Of a stretch of DNA of 16,130 bases, positions 1-7,181 are shown in pieces. Made by a program: the position numbers and the translations under genes. Every line of letters begins with the position of its first letter. Within the stretch, counting starts at the first letter, position 1. Below the pieces are notes generated by a model. The model was given only the letters and a program-made list of their open reading frames with translations, did not search any database and was not told the origin of the DNA. The stretch is taken from the NCBI GenBank assembly GCA_017475805.1, contig JAFVEW010000283.1:1-16130 (forward strand). The letters run 5' to 3'. This stretch comes from Synergistaceae bacterium. Its GTDB lineage: Bacteria > Synergistota > Synergistia > Synergistales > Aminobacteriaceae.

Positions 1-613
1 AAAATCCATGACAAGAATCATATTCGGGCATTAAGTTAGCTACGTGTGCGCTCCCGTAACGAAATTCTGTTCGCGCTCCGCCGGGCTCTACGATTGTTAC
101 GCCGATGTTGAACTGCGCGACTTCTTGAGCGACGCTCTCGCAAAATCCCTCAACGCCAAATTTTGTAGCGTGATATAAAGAGTTTGCAGGATAAGCAACT
201 TGGCCGCCGTATGAAGAAAGCTGAATAATTCTTCCGCCGCCTTGTTTTCTTAAAAAAGGCAAAGCGTCATGAATTATCATGATTGAGGCCGTTAAATTTG
301 TTGCGATTATCTTATTGATATTAGCCTCGTCGAGTTCTTCAGCACAGCCGAAGAGGCCGTAGCCAGCGTTATTAACAACGACGTCGATTTTTCCGTGTTT
401 TTCAAAAGAATTTTTCACGAATTTGTGAACTGCGGGAATGTCCGTAACGTCTAAAATTTGGCAGTCGAAATTTTCAGGGTATTTCGAGATAAATTCCTGA
501 ACGTTTTTTGTGTTTCTGACTGTGCCGATGACTTTTTCGCCTTTTTCGAGTAATTGCTTAGTCATCTCAAAGCCGAAGCCGGAGCTAACTCCTGTGATTA
601 ACCATGTACGCAT
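1..613 (-). CDS. SDR family NAD(P)-dependent oxidoreductase, 3' part missing at window edge
   Basis: Classical short-chain dehydrogenase/reductase, a cytoplasmic enzyme that oxidises or reduces a carbonyl/alcohol with NAD(P)(H). The first 204 residues are in the window; the C-terminus lies beyond the left edge. Seen: glycine-rich cofactor motif TGVSSGFG at residues 7-14, NNAG at 81-84, Asn106, catalytic Ser133/134, the YHATK motif (Tyr147, Lys151) and PGG at 177-179, so the active site is complete. Arg33 just after the second beta strand (TVRN) suggests NADP(H) over NAD(H), an inference from the family. The ATG is preceded by AGGAGG about eight bases upstream, a strong ribosome site. It lies 15 bases after the stop of the carboxymuconolactone-decarboxylase-like gene, so it is probably the last or a later gene of that operon. 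Substrate unknown. Confidence 0.93.
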   Translation of the reverse strand, partial: MRTWLITGVSSGFGFEMTKQLLEKGEKVIGTVRNTKNVQEFISKYPENFDCQILDVTDIPAVHKFVKNSFEKHGKIDVVVNNAGYGLFGCAEELDEANINKIIATNLTASIMIIHDALPFLRKQGGGRIIQLSSYGGQVAYPANSLYHATKFGVEGFCESVAQEVAQFNIGVTIVEPGGARTEFRYGSAHVANLMPEYDSCHGF

Positions 614-628
614 TATCTTGCCTCCTAA

Positions 629-1399
629 TTAATTCTTAAATTTTTCGTAAGCGTCATTCACGCATTTAAGGGCGTTAAGACTTCTTGGGTAGCCGATAAA
701 AGGCAAACACTGAGAAATAATTTTGATTAAGAAATTTTTATCGTTGCCGACTTTCATATTTGCGAGAGCGTGAGCCGTTAGCTGAGGTTCACAGCCTCCC
801 TGCGCCGAAAGATAACAGAACGTAATCATCTCGCGCTGCTTATAACCAAGTCCTTTGCGGGTGTAATAGTCGCCGAAGCAATTATCAGCGAGCCATAAAT
901 TAATATGCCTTGACTCTTCAGGGCCGGATTTCCAGAAGTCGCGCATTTGTTCACCGAAAATTTCAACTTGAGCCTGCGTTCCTGCTTCACGGCGGTTTTC
1001 TGTCGTAGTTGTTGCTTGAGGTTCGAGCGGCAATGAAATTCCTTTAGCTTCAAAAATTTCGTTTGCGGCCTTCAAAAACGGAAATACTCTTCCAATTCCT
1101 AAATACGCAACAGCCTGATAAACAATTTCTTTAATCTCAACAGGAGTAACGCCGAAATTCATAGCCGCAGGTAACATAGCGCGAAATTCATCAATGCCCT
1201 GACAGCCGAGCAGCGTTGCTAAGATTGCCATGAAACGGGTTTTATCGTCAAGTTCAATTTGATTAATTACTTCGTCAAAAGCAAAATTATCGAAACGTTC
1301 AATAAATTCCGGGTCAGTCTGTAAAAATTTTGACTCATAGCCGGGAAACATTTTTTCATGAAAGTTTTTAGCAAATTCTGAGATCGCCAAAATCATCAT
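629..1399 (-). CDS. Carboxymuconolactone decarboxylase family protein with two CMD domains
   Basis: A 256-residue cytoplasmic protein built of two AhpD/CMD-like domains, roughly residues 35-118 and 150-252. The second has the line FCYLSAQGGCEPQLTAHA (Cys195, Cys203, His210) typical of the ~250-residue two-domain members; the first keeps a single Cys66 in LLGCQG. No AhpD CxxC pair is visible, so classical alkylhydroperoxidase relay chemistry is not supported; members are usually linked to small-molecule decarboxylation, isomerisation or redox stress. Start is uncertain: AAAGGA (1400-1405) abuts the first ATG, is only 3 bases from a second ATG (1396), and is 9 bases from an in-frame TTG at codon 4 (1390), which has the best spacing. 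It lies 12 bases after the cyclophilin-like gene and 15 before the SDR gene, so the three are very likely cotranscribed. The reaction cannot be named. Confidence 0.9.
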   Translation of the reverse strand: MMILAISEFAKNFHEKMFPGYESKFLQTDPEFIERFDNFAFDEVINQIELDDKTRFMAILATLLGCQGIDEFRAMLPAAMNFGVTPVEIKEIVYQAVAYLGIGRVFPFLKAANEIFEAKGISLPLEPQATTTTENRREAGTQAQVEIFGEQMRDFWKSGPEESRHINLWLADNCFGDYYTRKGLGYKQREMITFCYLSAQGGCEPQLTAHALANMKVGNDKNFLIKIISQCLPFIGYPRSLNALKCVNDAYEKFKN

Positions 1400-1411
1400 T
1401 CCTTTCTTAAT

Positions 1412-1828
1412 TTATTTTTCGACAGTGATATTAATTTTATCGTCGGCATTGCGAAGAATGTTGCATATTTTTTCAGCTTCATCGACGCTTCCGATATGAA
1501 CGACTTTATAAGGCGAAATATCGCAGTCTTCGTAATTAATTACAAATGCGTTCCAACCGTCCCAATAATAAAGATGTCCGGCTTCAATATGTGAAGTTTT
1601 TTCACTCTCGAAATTTGGCCTGAAAGGCAGCTCTGAATAATACTCATGGCCTGCATAGCGGGTCATTTTCAAATTTAATGGAACGTTCTTAAAAATTTCC
1701 TGCGCCGTGATATTGTCTTGAGCTTCGACAGAAAAATTATCGCCGCCGATTTTGAGCGAGATTTTTTCAGCCGCTTCGGCATAAGGAGCTAACAATACGA
1801 CAAGCAAGAATAAAATAAAAAATTTCAT
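1412..1828 (-). CDS. Exported cyclophilin-like fold protein
   Basis: A 138-residue protein with an N-terminal signal peptide (hydrophobic residues 3-14, likely cut after AEA near residue 19). The mature part matches the bacterial cyclophilin-like family (PF18050 type, recognised by eye): DNITAQEIF, then PLNLKMTRYAGHEYYSELP, a GHLYYWDGWNAFVINY stretch, and a C-terminal HIGSVDEAEKI region. These proteins share the eight-stranded cyclophilin barrel but proline isomerase activity is generally not demonstrated; I do not assign it. Many relatives are cytoplasmic or lipoproteins and lie next to oxidoreductases and CMD proteins, as here. It is the first gene of the group with the CMD-like and SDR genes. 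AGGAGGTGA lies about nine bases before the ATG. A 15-bp inverted repeat surrounds the ribosome site, and a candidate promoter lies just upstream. Confidence 0.82.
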   Translation of the reverse strand: MKFFILFLLVVLLAPYAEAAEKISLKIGGDNFSVEAQDNITAQEIFKNVPLNLKMTRYAGHEYYSELPFRPNFESEKTSHIEAGHLYYWDGWNAFVINYEDCDISPYKVVHIGSVDEAEKICNILRNADDKINITVEK

Positions 1829-1873
1829 TCTATAATCTCACCTCCTGATATTAAGCAATGAGATTATAGAATG
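1826..1873 (-). repeat. Perfect 15-bp inverted repeat framing the ribosome site and start codon
   Basis: Left arm 1826-1840 (CATTCTATAATCTCA) and right arm 1859-1873 (TGAGATTATAGAATG) are exact reverse complements, with an 18-base spacer at 1841-1858 that holds the AGGAGG ribosome site of the cyclophilin-like gene. The left arm includes its ATG. In RNA reading through from the upstream gene this could form a stem that hides the start codon and leaves the ribosome site in the loop. The right arm also contains a minus-strand TATAAT, so at DNA level it could be an operator over the promoter. Following T-rich codons give a weak terminator-like look, but the stem has only four G/C pairs. Confidence 0.7.
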
Positions 1874-1894
1874 TTAAACGCGACTTTAAGTCAA
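1863..1894 (-). promoter_or_regulatory. Candidate sigma-70 promoter of the cyclophilin-like/CMD/SDR group
   Basis: On the minus strand TTGACT (1889-1894) is followed after 20 bases by TATAAT (1863-1868). Both boxes are close to consensus but the spacing is longer than the usual 16-18, so activity is uncertain. It sits in the 70-base gap after the HD-GYP gene stop. The predicted start of transcription is near 1856, inside the loop of the inverted repeat, so transcripts made here would lack the upstream arm. Confidence 0.4.
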
Positions 1895-1898
1895 GATT

Positions 1899-4800
1899 TT
1901 ATTTGCTTTTTACGTTCTCGATATTTTCAAGACTTCCGCCGCCGACGTCGTCAGGGTCTCTAAACTCTCCTCTATCTACAAGCCTCATGAAGGCGTCAAC
2001 AACGTCCGAAGTAAGTTGAGTGCCTGAAACTTCTTTTATGATTGAGACGACTTTATCAAAATTCATTCGCTTTCTATAAGGCCTGTTTGAATACATAGCA
2101 TCAAAACAGTCAGCTACGGCGATAATCTGAGCGACTCTCGGAATTTCACCGTCATGAAGGCCTAAAGGATAGCCTCTGCCGTCAGGTCTTTCATGATGAG
2201 AGCCTGCGCCTGTCGCAAGTTCCGGCATTATGCTGATTTCTTTCAGAGCTTCATAGCCTTGCGACGTGTGGGATTTTATGATTTCAAATTCTTCGTCGGT
2301 CAATTTTCCTGGCTTATTAAGAACTTCGGCCGGCACTCCTATTTTGCCTATATCGTGCAGCAAAGCTATTCGATAAAATTTTTCTACAGTATCGTTATCA
2401 TAGTCTAATTCTTTTGCGAGCATCGCCGTATATTTTGCTACACGCATTGAATGTCCGTTTGTATAGCTGTCTTTCATATCTATGACTTTTGCGAATGCTT
2501 CTGTGATTTCTTTAATAAAAGTCATGTTCTCTTTGTTGCGTTCTTCGAGCTTTCTTGTCTTTCTGCGGACATAAAAGCGCACGCCCTCATTTAGTACAAC
2601 GAAAAACAGCCAGCACGCAATTATATAAAACCAAATTTGCTCATAAAAAGCTCTTTCTTTTACAATTTGGACAGAAACTCTTTTATCTGGATTTCTAAAT
2701 AAATCCATTAACTGAATTACAAAATTATATGTTCCGCCGCTTAGATTAGTATAATCTACAGGGACTAAATCGCTGCGGCTTATAGGGACATTTTCGTTTT
2801 CAAAACCTTCAAGCTGCCATGATACCATAGGATTATTGAGCGAATAATTATAAACAAAGCTGCTCACTGTTAATTTATGGGCATTAGAAGGAATTGTAAA
2901 ATTTCCGTTTTCATTAGGATAAATTCTTTTGCCGTCAACGTCGATATAAGGCACAGAGACTTTTAAGTCAGAATTTTTCTTGAAAGGTTTATCGACGTTA
3001 TCTCTAACAATACCCGTTAAACATGCAATATAAATTTCGCCGTCATCAGTAAGTTCGCTATAGGCATTGCTCGTAGGAATACAGGGCAGGCCGTTGCCTA
3101 TGTTGTAATGAACGGGCTCGATATTTTCATTCTTTATTAAATCATCTACAGCAATAACATAAATTCCATTGCTTGATAAAACCCATGCTTGGCCTAATTT
3201 ATTTTCATAAATATCATAATTATTTGAATAAGGAAAATTTTTTATCGTCGTTACTTTGTAATTCTCGTCCATAAAAGCTATAGAGTTACTCGTAACTATC
3301 CAGTAAATTTTTTTATCGCGGGCGCGTTTAACTCGCATAACTATATCTGAAGTCAAGCCTTCTTCGGTGCTTATGTGTTTTGTTCCGTCTTTGCCGAGAA
3401 TATAAATTCCGCCGCCGTCAGAGCCAAGAATATAATCGTGATTAAAGCCTTCGGTTACAGTCAAGATTTCAGTGTTTACGAGGCCGGCTTCTTCACCGTA
3501 GCTTGAAACGATTTTATCGCCCGAGATTATATTAACGCCGCCCGTGCTTGCAGCTATTATCGAACCGTTTTCAAGCTCATATACAACTCTGACACGCTCG
3601 GAAAAAAGGCCGTCATCGCGGTTAAAAACAATTAACTCGCCGTTAGTATCATCATATCTGAGAAGGCCGTATTTTCTCCATGATGAAATCCATAAACGTC
3701 CTTTGCTGTCTCGAATTATTGAGCGTATTCTCACGCCTTCAAGATATTCAATTAAATCTCTCGTCCATAATTCATGGCCTGAAGCTGTAGTTGCTTTCTT
3801 TAACGGCAGAGATTTTATCTCTTTGTCGTTCTCTAAGTCTAAAACAGTAAGCCCTGAGTCTGTTGCGATAAATAATTTATTATCGAGTAAGCAAGTCGAA
3901 TTAACTACCGCCTGAGTTAAATTATGTCGTTCATATAAATCAAGAAAATGGTTAGGAACAATTTTCATGACGCCGTGCCTGCTCGAAGTGAACCATAAAT
4001 TTCCTTCGTAGTCCGTCATTACATGGCCGATAGAGTTTTCCATAGGAATATTATCGATTTTATAAAAATTATGAGCGTCCATGTAGCCTATTCCGTTGCC
4101 GGCGCAAATCCAAATTTTATTATCGATAAATTCAAAGCGTTCAAGAAGAGATAAAGGTGAAACATCTCTGATGCCCATAGTAGCGAAATTATTTTCAATG
4201 CTGCCATGATAAACTTCTGAATTTTCCGTGCCAACATAAACCTGTCCGGGACGTTTAGGGTCAGGAAGGATGCTGATAATTCCTTTAATTCTGCAATTTT
4301 CGCGGCTTAAAAAATTTATTACTTTGCCATTCTTTAACGTGAATAAATCGCCGACTTGAGTAACTCCGTAAATAAGTCCGTCAATGCCGAGCCTAATATC
4401 TCTGATATAAGTTTCATTAATACGTTCGTCTTCAACATGTGTCAATTTCATATCTTGTTTTATCATCGCAATACCTGCGGTCGTGGCGACGTAAACTGTT
4501 TTGTGATTGTCTTCAGCGATTGCTATAATGCTTGAAGATTTTAAGCCGTTTGATTTATTCCAGTGAATAACTTTTTCGCGGTCTAAAAGAAATAATCCCG
4601 AGTCGCCGGTGCCGACAAATAAGCCTCCGCCTCTGCCTACATATAAACATTTTACGCTTGCTATTCCAGTGTTTGAGGGCACGCGTTCAAAAGTGTTTCC
4701 GTCATAACGAACTAAGCCGCCATAGCTCCCTATCCAGATAAAACCTTCTTTTGTTTCAGTGATAGCGTTTGCCTCGCTTGTCGGGAGACCTTTCGAGTTG

Positions 4801-4976
4801 TCATACATGACTGCAGAAAAGCCTTCATTTTGACTTGCAGGATTAACAGATATTTTCCTGTTAGGAATGCCGGAAGAATTTAATATAATAGTTTTGCCGT
4901 CGTCCTCACAGTAAGCGGCGTCAGCTATTAATAAAAATAAAGCGGTTAACAAAATCAAAAACTTATTTCTTAGCAT
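1899..4976 (-). CDS. Membrane hybrid sensor: exported beta-propeller, Y_Y_Y domain and HD-GYP phosphodiesterase
   Basis: A 1025-residue inner-membrane protein. A signal peptide (about residues 1-23) is followed by many two-component-regulator propeller blades up to about 670, for example EGFIWIGSYGGLVRYDG and DSKGRLWISS, then a Y_Y_Y-type immunoglobulin-like domain (about 700-765), one membrane helix (about 780-803), a short charged, probably coiled linker, and an HD-GYP domain (about 825-1010). The catalytic signatures are complete: HDIGK at 874-878 and HHERPDGRGYP at 927-937, so cyclic-di-GMP hydrolysis in the cytoplasm is likely. The extracytoplasmic layout is that of Bacteroides-type hybrid sensors, with the histidine kinase replaced by HD-GYP. 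The ligand is unknown; such propellers usually sense sugars or other small periplasmic ligands. AGGAAAG lies about 13 bases before the ATG, a rather long spacing. It diverges from the plus-strand TRAP pair across 146 bases. Confidence 0.93.
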   Translation of the reverse strand: MLRNKFLILLTALFLLIADAAYCEDDGKTIILNSSGIPNRKISVNPASQNEGFSAVMYDNSKGLPTSEANAITETKEGFIWIGSYGGLVRYDGNTFERVPSNTGIASVKCLYVGRGGGLFVGTGDSGLFLLDREKVIHWNKSNGLKSSSIIAIAEDNHKTVYVATTAGIAMIKQDMKLTHVEDERINETYIRDIRLGIDGLIYGVTQVGDLFTLKNGKVINFLSRENCRIKGIISILPDPKRPGQVYVGTENSEVYHGSIENNFATMGIRDVSPLSLLERFEFIDNKIWICAGNGIGYMDAHNFYKIDNIPMENSIGHVMTDYEGNLWFTSSRHGVMKIVPNHFLDLYERHNLTQAVVNSTCLLDNKLFIATDSGLTVLDLENDKEIKSLPLKKATTASGHELWTRDLIEYLEGVRIRSIIRDSKGRLWISSWRKYGLLRYDDTNGELIVFNRDDGLFSERVRVVYELENGSIIAASTGGVNIISGDKIVSSYGEEAGLVNTEILTVTEGFNHDYILGSDGGGIYILGKDGTKHISTEEGLTSDIVMRVKRARDKKIYWIVTSNSIAFMDENYKVTTIKNFPYSNNYDIYENKLGQAWVLSSNGIYVIAVDDLIKNENIEPVHYNIGNGLPCIPTSNAYSELTDDGEIYIACLTGIVRDNVDKPFKKNSDLKVSVPYIDVDGKRIYPNENGNFTIPSNAHKLTVSSFVYNYSLNNPMVSWQLEGFENENVPISRSDLVPVDYTNLSGGTYNFVIQLMDLFRNPDKRVSVQIVKERAFYEQIWFYIIACWLFFVVLNEGVRFYVRRKTRKLEERNKENMTFIKEITEAFAKVIDMKDSYTNGHSMRVAKYTAMLAKELDYDNDTVEKFYRIALLHDIGKIGVPAEVLNKPGKLTDEEFEIIKSHTSQGYEALKEISIMPELATGAGSHHERPDGRGYPLGLHDGEIPRVAQIIAVADCFDAMYSNRPYRKRMNFDKVVSIIKEVSGTQLTSDVVDAFMRLVDRGEFRDPDDVGGGSLENIENVKSK

Positions 4977-5122
4977 TTAATAAAAAACTTTCCTTTTTCA
5001 AAAAAAATATTTCGAGAAATCTTAGTTAAATAATTATAAAGAAATTTTCCGCTAAAAATATTAAAATATTATTTAAGAAATTCCCAAATTAAAATTTATT
5101 TTTATTATAGAGGTGGTTAATA
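4977..5122. promoter_or_regulatory. AT-rich divergent intergenic region
   Basis: This 146-base gap separates the HD-GYP sensor gene (minus) from the TRAP dctQ gene (plus) and must hold promoters for both, unless other sites are used. It is very AT-rich. A minus-strand TATAAT is visible at 5033-5038 but no good -35 box lies at the right distance. A plus-strand TATTAT at 5067-5072 also lacks a clear -35. A ribosome site GAGGTGG (5110-5116) lies six bases before the TTG start at 5123. I see no convincing operator. Confidence 0.4.
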
Positions 5123-5647
5123 TTGAAGAAGCCTAACACTTTAGTCAAAACTCTCTGCAATCTCGATTTAATCATCGCGGCTCTTGCTTTGATAATTTTG
5201 ACGCTTGTAACGAGCGCAGGAGTTTTTAAGCGTTACGTAATGAGAGACCCGATTTTATGGCAGGAAGAAATCTGCGCTTTCTGTCAGGTTTGGCTGATTT
5301 ACATGGGAGCGAGTGTAGCTTTCAGAACAGGCAGCCACGTTGCTATCGAGATGTTAATCGACGCTTTGCCTGCAAAACTTCAAAAGTTCATGGGTTACGT
5401 GATTGATTTAATCGTTCTGTTCGTGCTCGTGTTTTTACTCGTGAAATCTCAGGCTTATGTCGCTCAAGTCTTCGGACGCTCTGGAAGACCAACGCCGATT
5501 TTAAGAATACCTTACACTTATATCTACGGCGTTGCGCCATATGGCTGCGGCTTGATGATAATCAGCTATTTTGTGTCGCGTTATGCGCCGGAGTTTGTGA
5601 AGTCAATTGAAATGCCTGAACAAAAAGACGAGGAGGCGGCCGCATAA
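5123..5647 (+). CDS. TRAP transporter small permease subunit (DctQ type), first system
   Basis: A 174-residue inner-membrane protein with four hydrophobic helices (about residues 14-34, 48-66, 90-110 and 133-153), the DctQ layout. It is the small subunit of a tripartite ATP-independent periplasmic transporter that partners the large DctM subunit in sodium- or proton-driven uptake of organic acids. The stretch WQEEICAFCQVWLIYMGASVAFRTGSH matches the family's conserved W-x-E-E region after helix 1. The start is TTG, supported by GAGGTGG six bases upstream; no ATG fits. Its TAA overlaps the ATG of the next gene by one base (TAATG), so the two are translationally coupled. No substrate-binding protein gene adjoins it; the upstream neighbour is the divergent HD-GYP sensor. 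Substrate unknown. Confidence 0.92.
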   Translation: MKKPNTLVKTLCNLDLIIAALALIILTLVTSAGVFKRYVMRDPILWQEEICAFCQVWLIYMGASVAFRTGSHVAIEMLIDALPAKLQKFMGYVIDLIVLFVLVFLLVKSQAYVAQVFGRSGRPTPILRIPYTYIYGVAPYGCGLMIISYFVSRYAPEFVKSIEMPEQKDEEAAA

Positions 5648-7110
5648 TGAGTTTATCTTTAATTCTAAGCATTATCGGAGCTATTGCGCTCGTGATTTTA
5701 TTGCGAGTATTAAAACGCCCGTATATTTTCGTAATTCTTGCGGCTTTAATTTTGCTCGTCGGCGTTAATATTCAATGGATAAAACCTTATCTTGAAACAC
5801 TCGGCAAGCAATGGGGAACGAATACAGTTTTAGGAATTTCAGCGACAATGATGCTCGTGTTGTTATTCTTAAAAGTCCCTGTTTTTATTTCTGTTTTCGG
5901 GGGCTCGCTGATATATTTCTTGTTTAATCCCGGAATTAATCAAATTATTCTCGGTCAGCGTTCTGTTATCGGCACGGAAAATCCTTCGCTCTTAGCAATT
6001 CCGTTTTTTGTCTGCGCAGGAACTTTCATGAACTATTCAGGCGTTACGAATAGAATTATGAACTTCTGTTCGGCAATAACAGGAAGAATGCCCGGCGGTC
6101 TTGCTCAGGTTAATGTTTTGCTCTCGACTTTGATGGGCGGTCTTTCAGGATCGAACTTGGCGGACGCTGCAATGGAAGCAAAAATGTTAGTGCCGGAAAT
6201 GGAAAAACAGGGATTTTCAAAAGAATTTAGCTCCGTCGTTACGGCGGCCTCAGCAATGATAACACCGTTAATTCCGCCCGGAATAGCTATGATTTTATAC
6301 GGCTGTATCGCTGACGTTTCAATCGGAAAATTATTTATGTCTGGAATTACGGTCGGCGGCTCGCTGTGCATTGCGATGATGATTTTAGTTCATTTTATTT
6401 CAAAAAAACGCGGCTATCTTCCGATTAGAAAGACGAAACTTTCAGGCAAAGAATTTTGGGGACATTTAAGACCCGCGTTGCTGCCTTTGTGTTTGCCTAT
6501 AATCATAATCGGCGGAATTAGATTAGGTGTGTTCACGGCGACAGAAGCCGGAGCTATTGCTATTCTTTACGCAATAATTTTAGGCTTGATTTACAAAGAG
6601 CTTTCGTTCAAGGGAATTTTACAGGCTTGCAAAGAAACAGTCTGCACGACCGGCGGAATAATGTTAATAGTCTCGGCAGCGTCAGTTTTCTCTTGGGTCT
6701 TAACGAAGGAAAGAATCCCGCAGCAGCTCACGGAGTTTATCGTTTCGATTTGCCCGAATAAATATGCGTTCTTAATCGCCGTAAATATTTTTGTTTTAAT
6801 AGTCGGAATGTTTATCGAGGGCAACGCTACGATGATTGTTTTAGTTCCGTTGCTTGCACCGATAGCGCGTCAGTACGGCATCGATGAAATTCAGTTTGCG
6901 ATGATTTACATATTTAATAACGCGATCGGAGCTTTGTCGCCTCCTATGGGAACATTAATGTTCGTAACATGTTCAGTAACGGGTTGTAAGACAAAAACCT
7001 TCATGAAGGAAGCTATCCCGTTCTATTTGTTGCTTGTTGCCTTGTTATTGTTGCTGACGTTTTGTCCGCCTGTAACGACAGCAATCGTCTCTTTAACTTA
7101 CGGAAATTAA
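5647..7110 (+). CDS. TRAP transporter large permease subunit (DctM type) with N-terminal extension
   Basis: A 487-residue polytopic membrane protein, the transport channel of the first TRAP system. Typical DctM stretches are PGGLAQVNVLLSTLMGGLSGSNLADAA, ITPLIPPGIAMILYG, FTATEAGAIAILYA and FIEGNATMIVLVPLLAP. Most DctM proteins are about 425-430 residues: the usual start corresponds to about residue 60 here, judged by lining up Pro78 with Pro19 of the second DctM in this window. The extra about 59 residues contain two more possible helices (3-20 and 25-42). The start is well supported, because it overlaps the dctQ stop as TAATG and AGGAGG (5631-5636) lies ten bases upstream, so the extension is probably translated. 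The gene ends 69 bases before the stop of the convergent second dctM. Substrate not deducible from the permease alone. Confidence 0.93.
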   Translation: MSLSLILSIIGAIALVILLRVLKRPYIFVILAALILLVGVNIQWIKPYLETLGKQWGTNTVLGISATMMLVLLFLKVPVFISVFGGSLIYFLFNPGINQIILGQRSVIGTENPSLLAIPFFVCAGTFMNYSGVTNRIMNFCSAITGRMPGGLAQVNVLLSTLMGGLSGSNLADAAMEAKMLVPEMEKQGFSKEFSSVVTAASAMITPLIPPGIAMILYGCIADVSIGKLFMSGITVGGSLCIAMMILVHFISKKRGYLPIRKTKLSGKEFWGHLRPALLPLCLPIIIIGGIRLGVFTATEAGAIAILYAIILGLIYKELSFKGILQACKETVCTTGGIMLIVSAASVFSWVLTKERIPQQLTEFIVSICPNKYAFLIAVNIFVLIVGMFIEGNATMIVLVPLLAPIARQYGIDEIQFAMIYIFNNAIGALSPPMGTLMFVTCSVTGCKTKTFMKEAIPFYLLLVALLLLLTFCPPVTTAIVSLTYGN

Positions 7111-7115
7111 GATTA

Positions 7116-7181
7116 AAATTTAGGAATTAGGAGTGAGAAATTATAAATTAAAAATTTTTCTCGCTCCTCATTTCTAATTTT
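7116..7181. terminator. Long inverted repeat between convergent dctM genes, probable bidirectional terminator
   Basis: Core arms AGGAGTGAGAAA (7129-7140) and TTTCTCGCTCCT (7157-7168) pair with one G-U wobble around a 16-base AT-rich loop. Pairing resumes outward with a few mismatches to about 7116 and 7181, giving arms near 25 bases. T-rich DNA follows the stem on the plus strand (CTAATTTTAG) and A-rich DNA precedes it, so the hairpin could end transcripts from both directions. The outer right arm overlaps the stop codon of the minus-strand dctM. It could instead be a copy of a dispersed palindromic repeat. Confidence 0.65.

Noticed and set aside
3544..3915. Open frame of 123 codons on the plus strand inside the HD-GYP sensor gene
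   Set aside because: Antisense to conserved propeller blades, with no recognisable protein features.
4976..4976. Lipoprotein signal in the HD-GYP sensor (Cys near residue 24)
   Set aside because: The residue before Cys is Tyr (AAYC), which does not fit a lipobox.
5054..5072. AATATT-AA-AATATT palindrome in the divergent gap
   Set aside because: Low-complexity A/T sequence; no support for a binding site.
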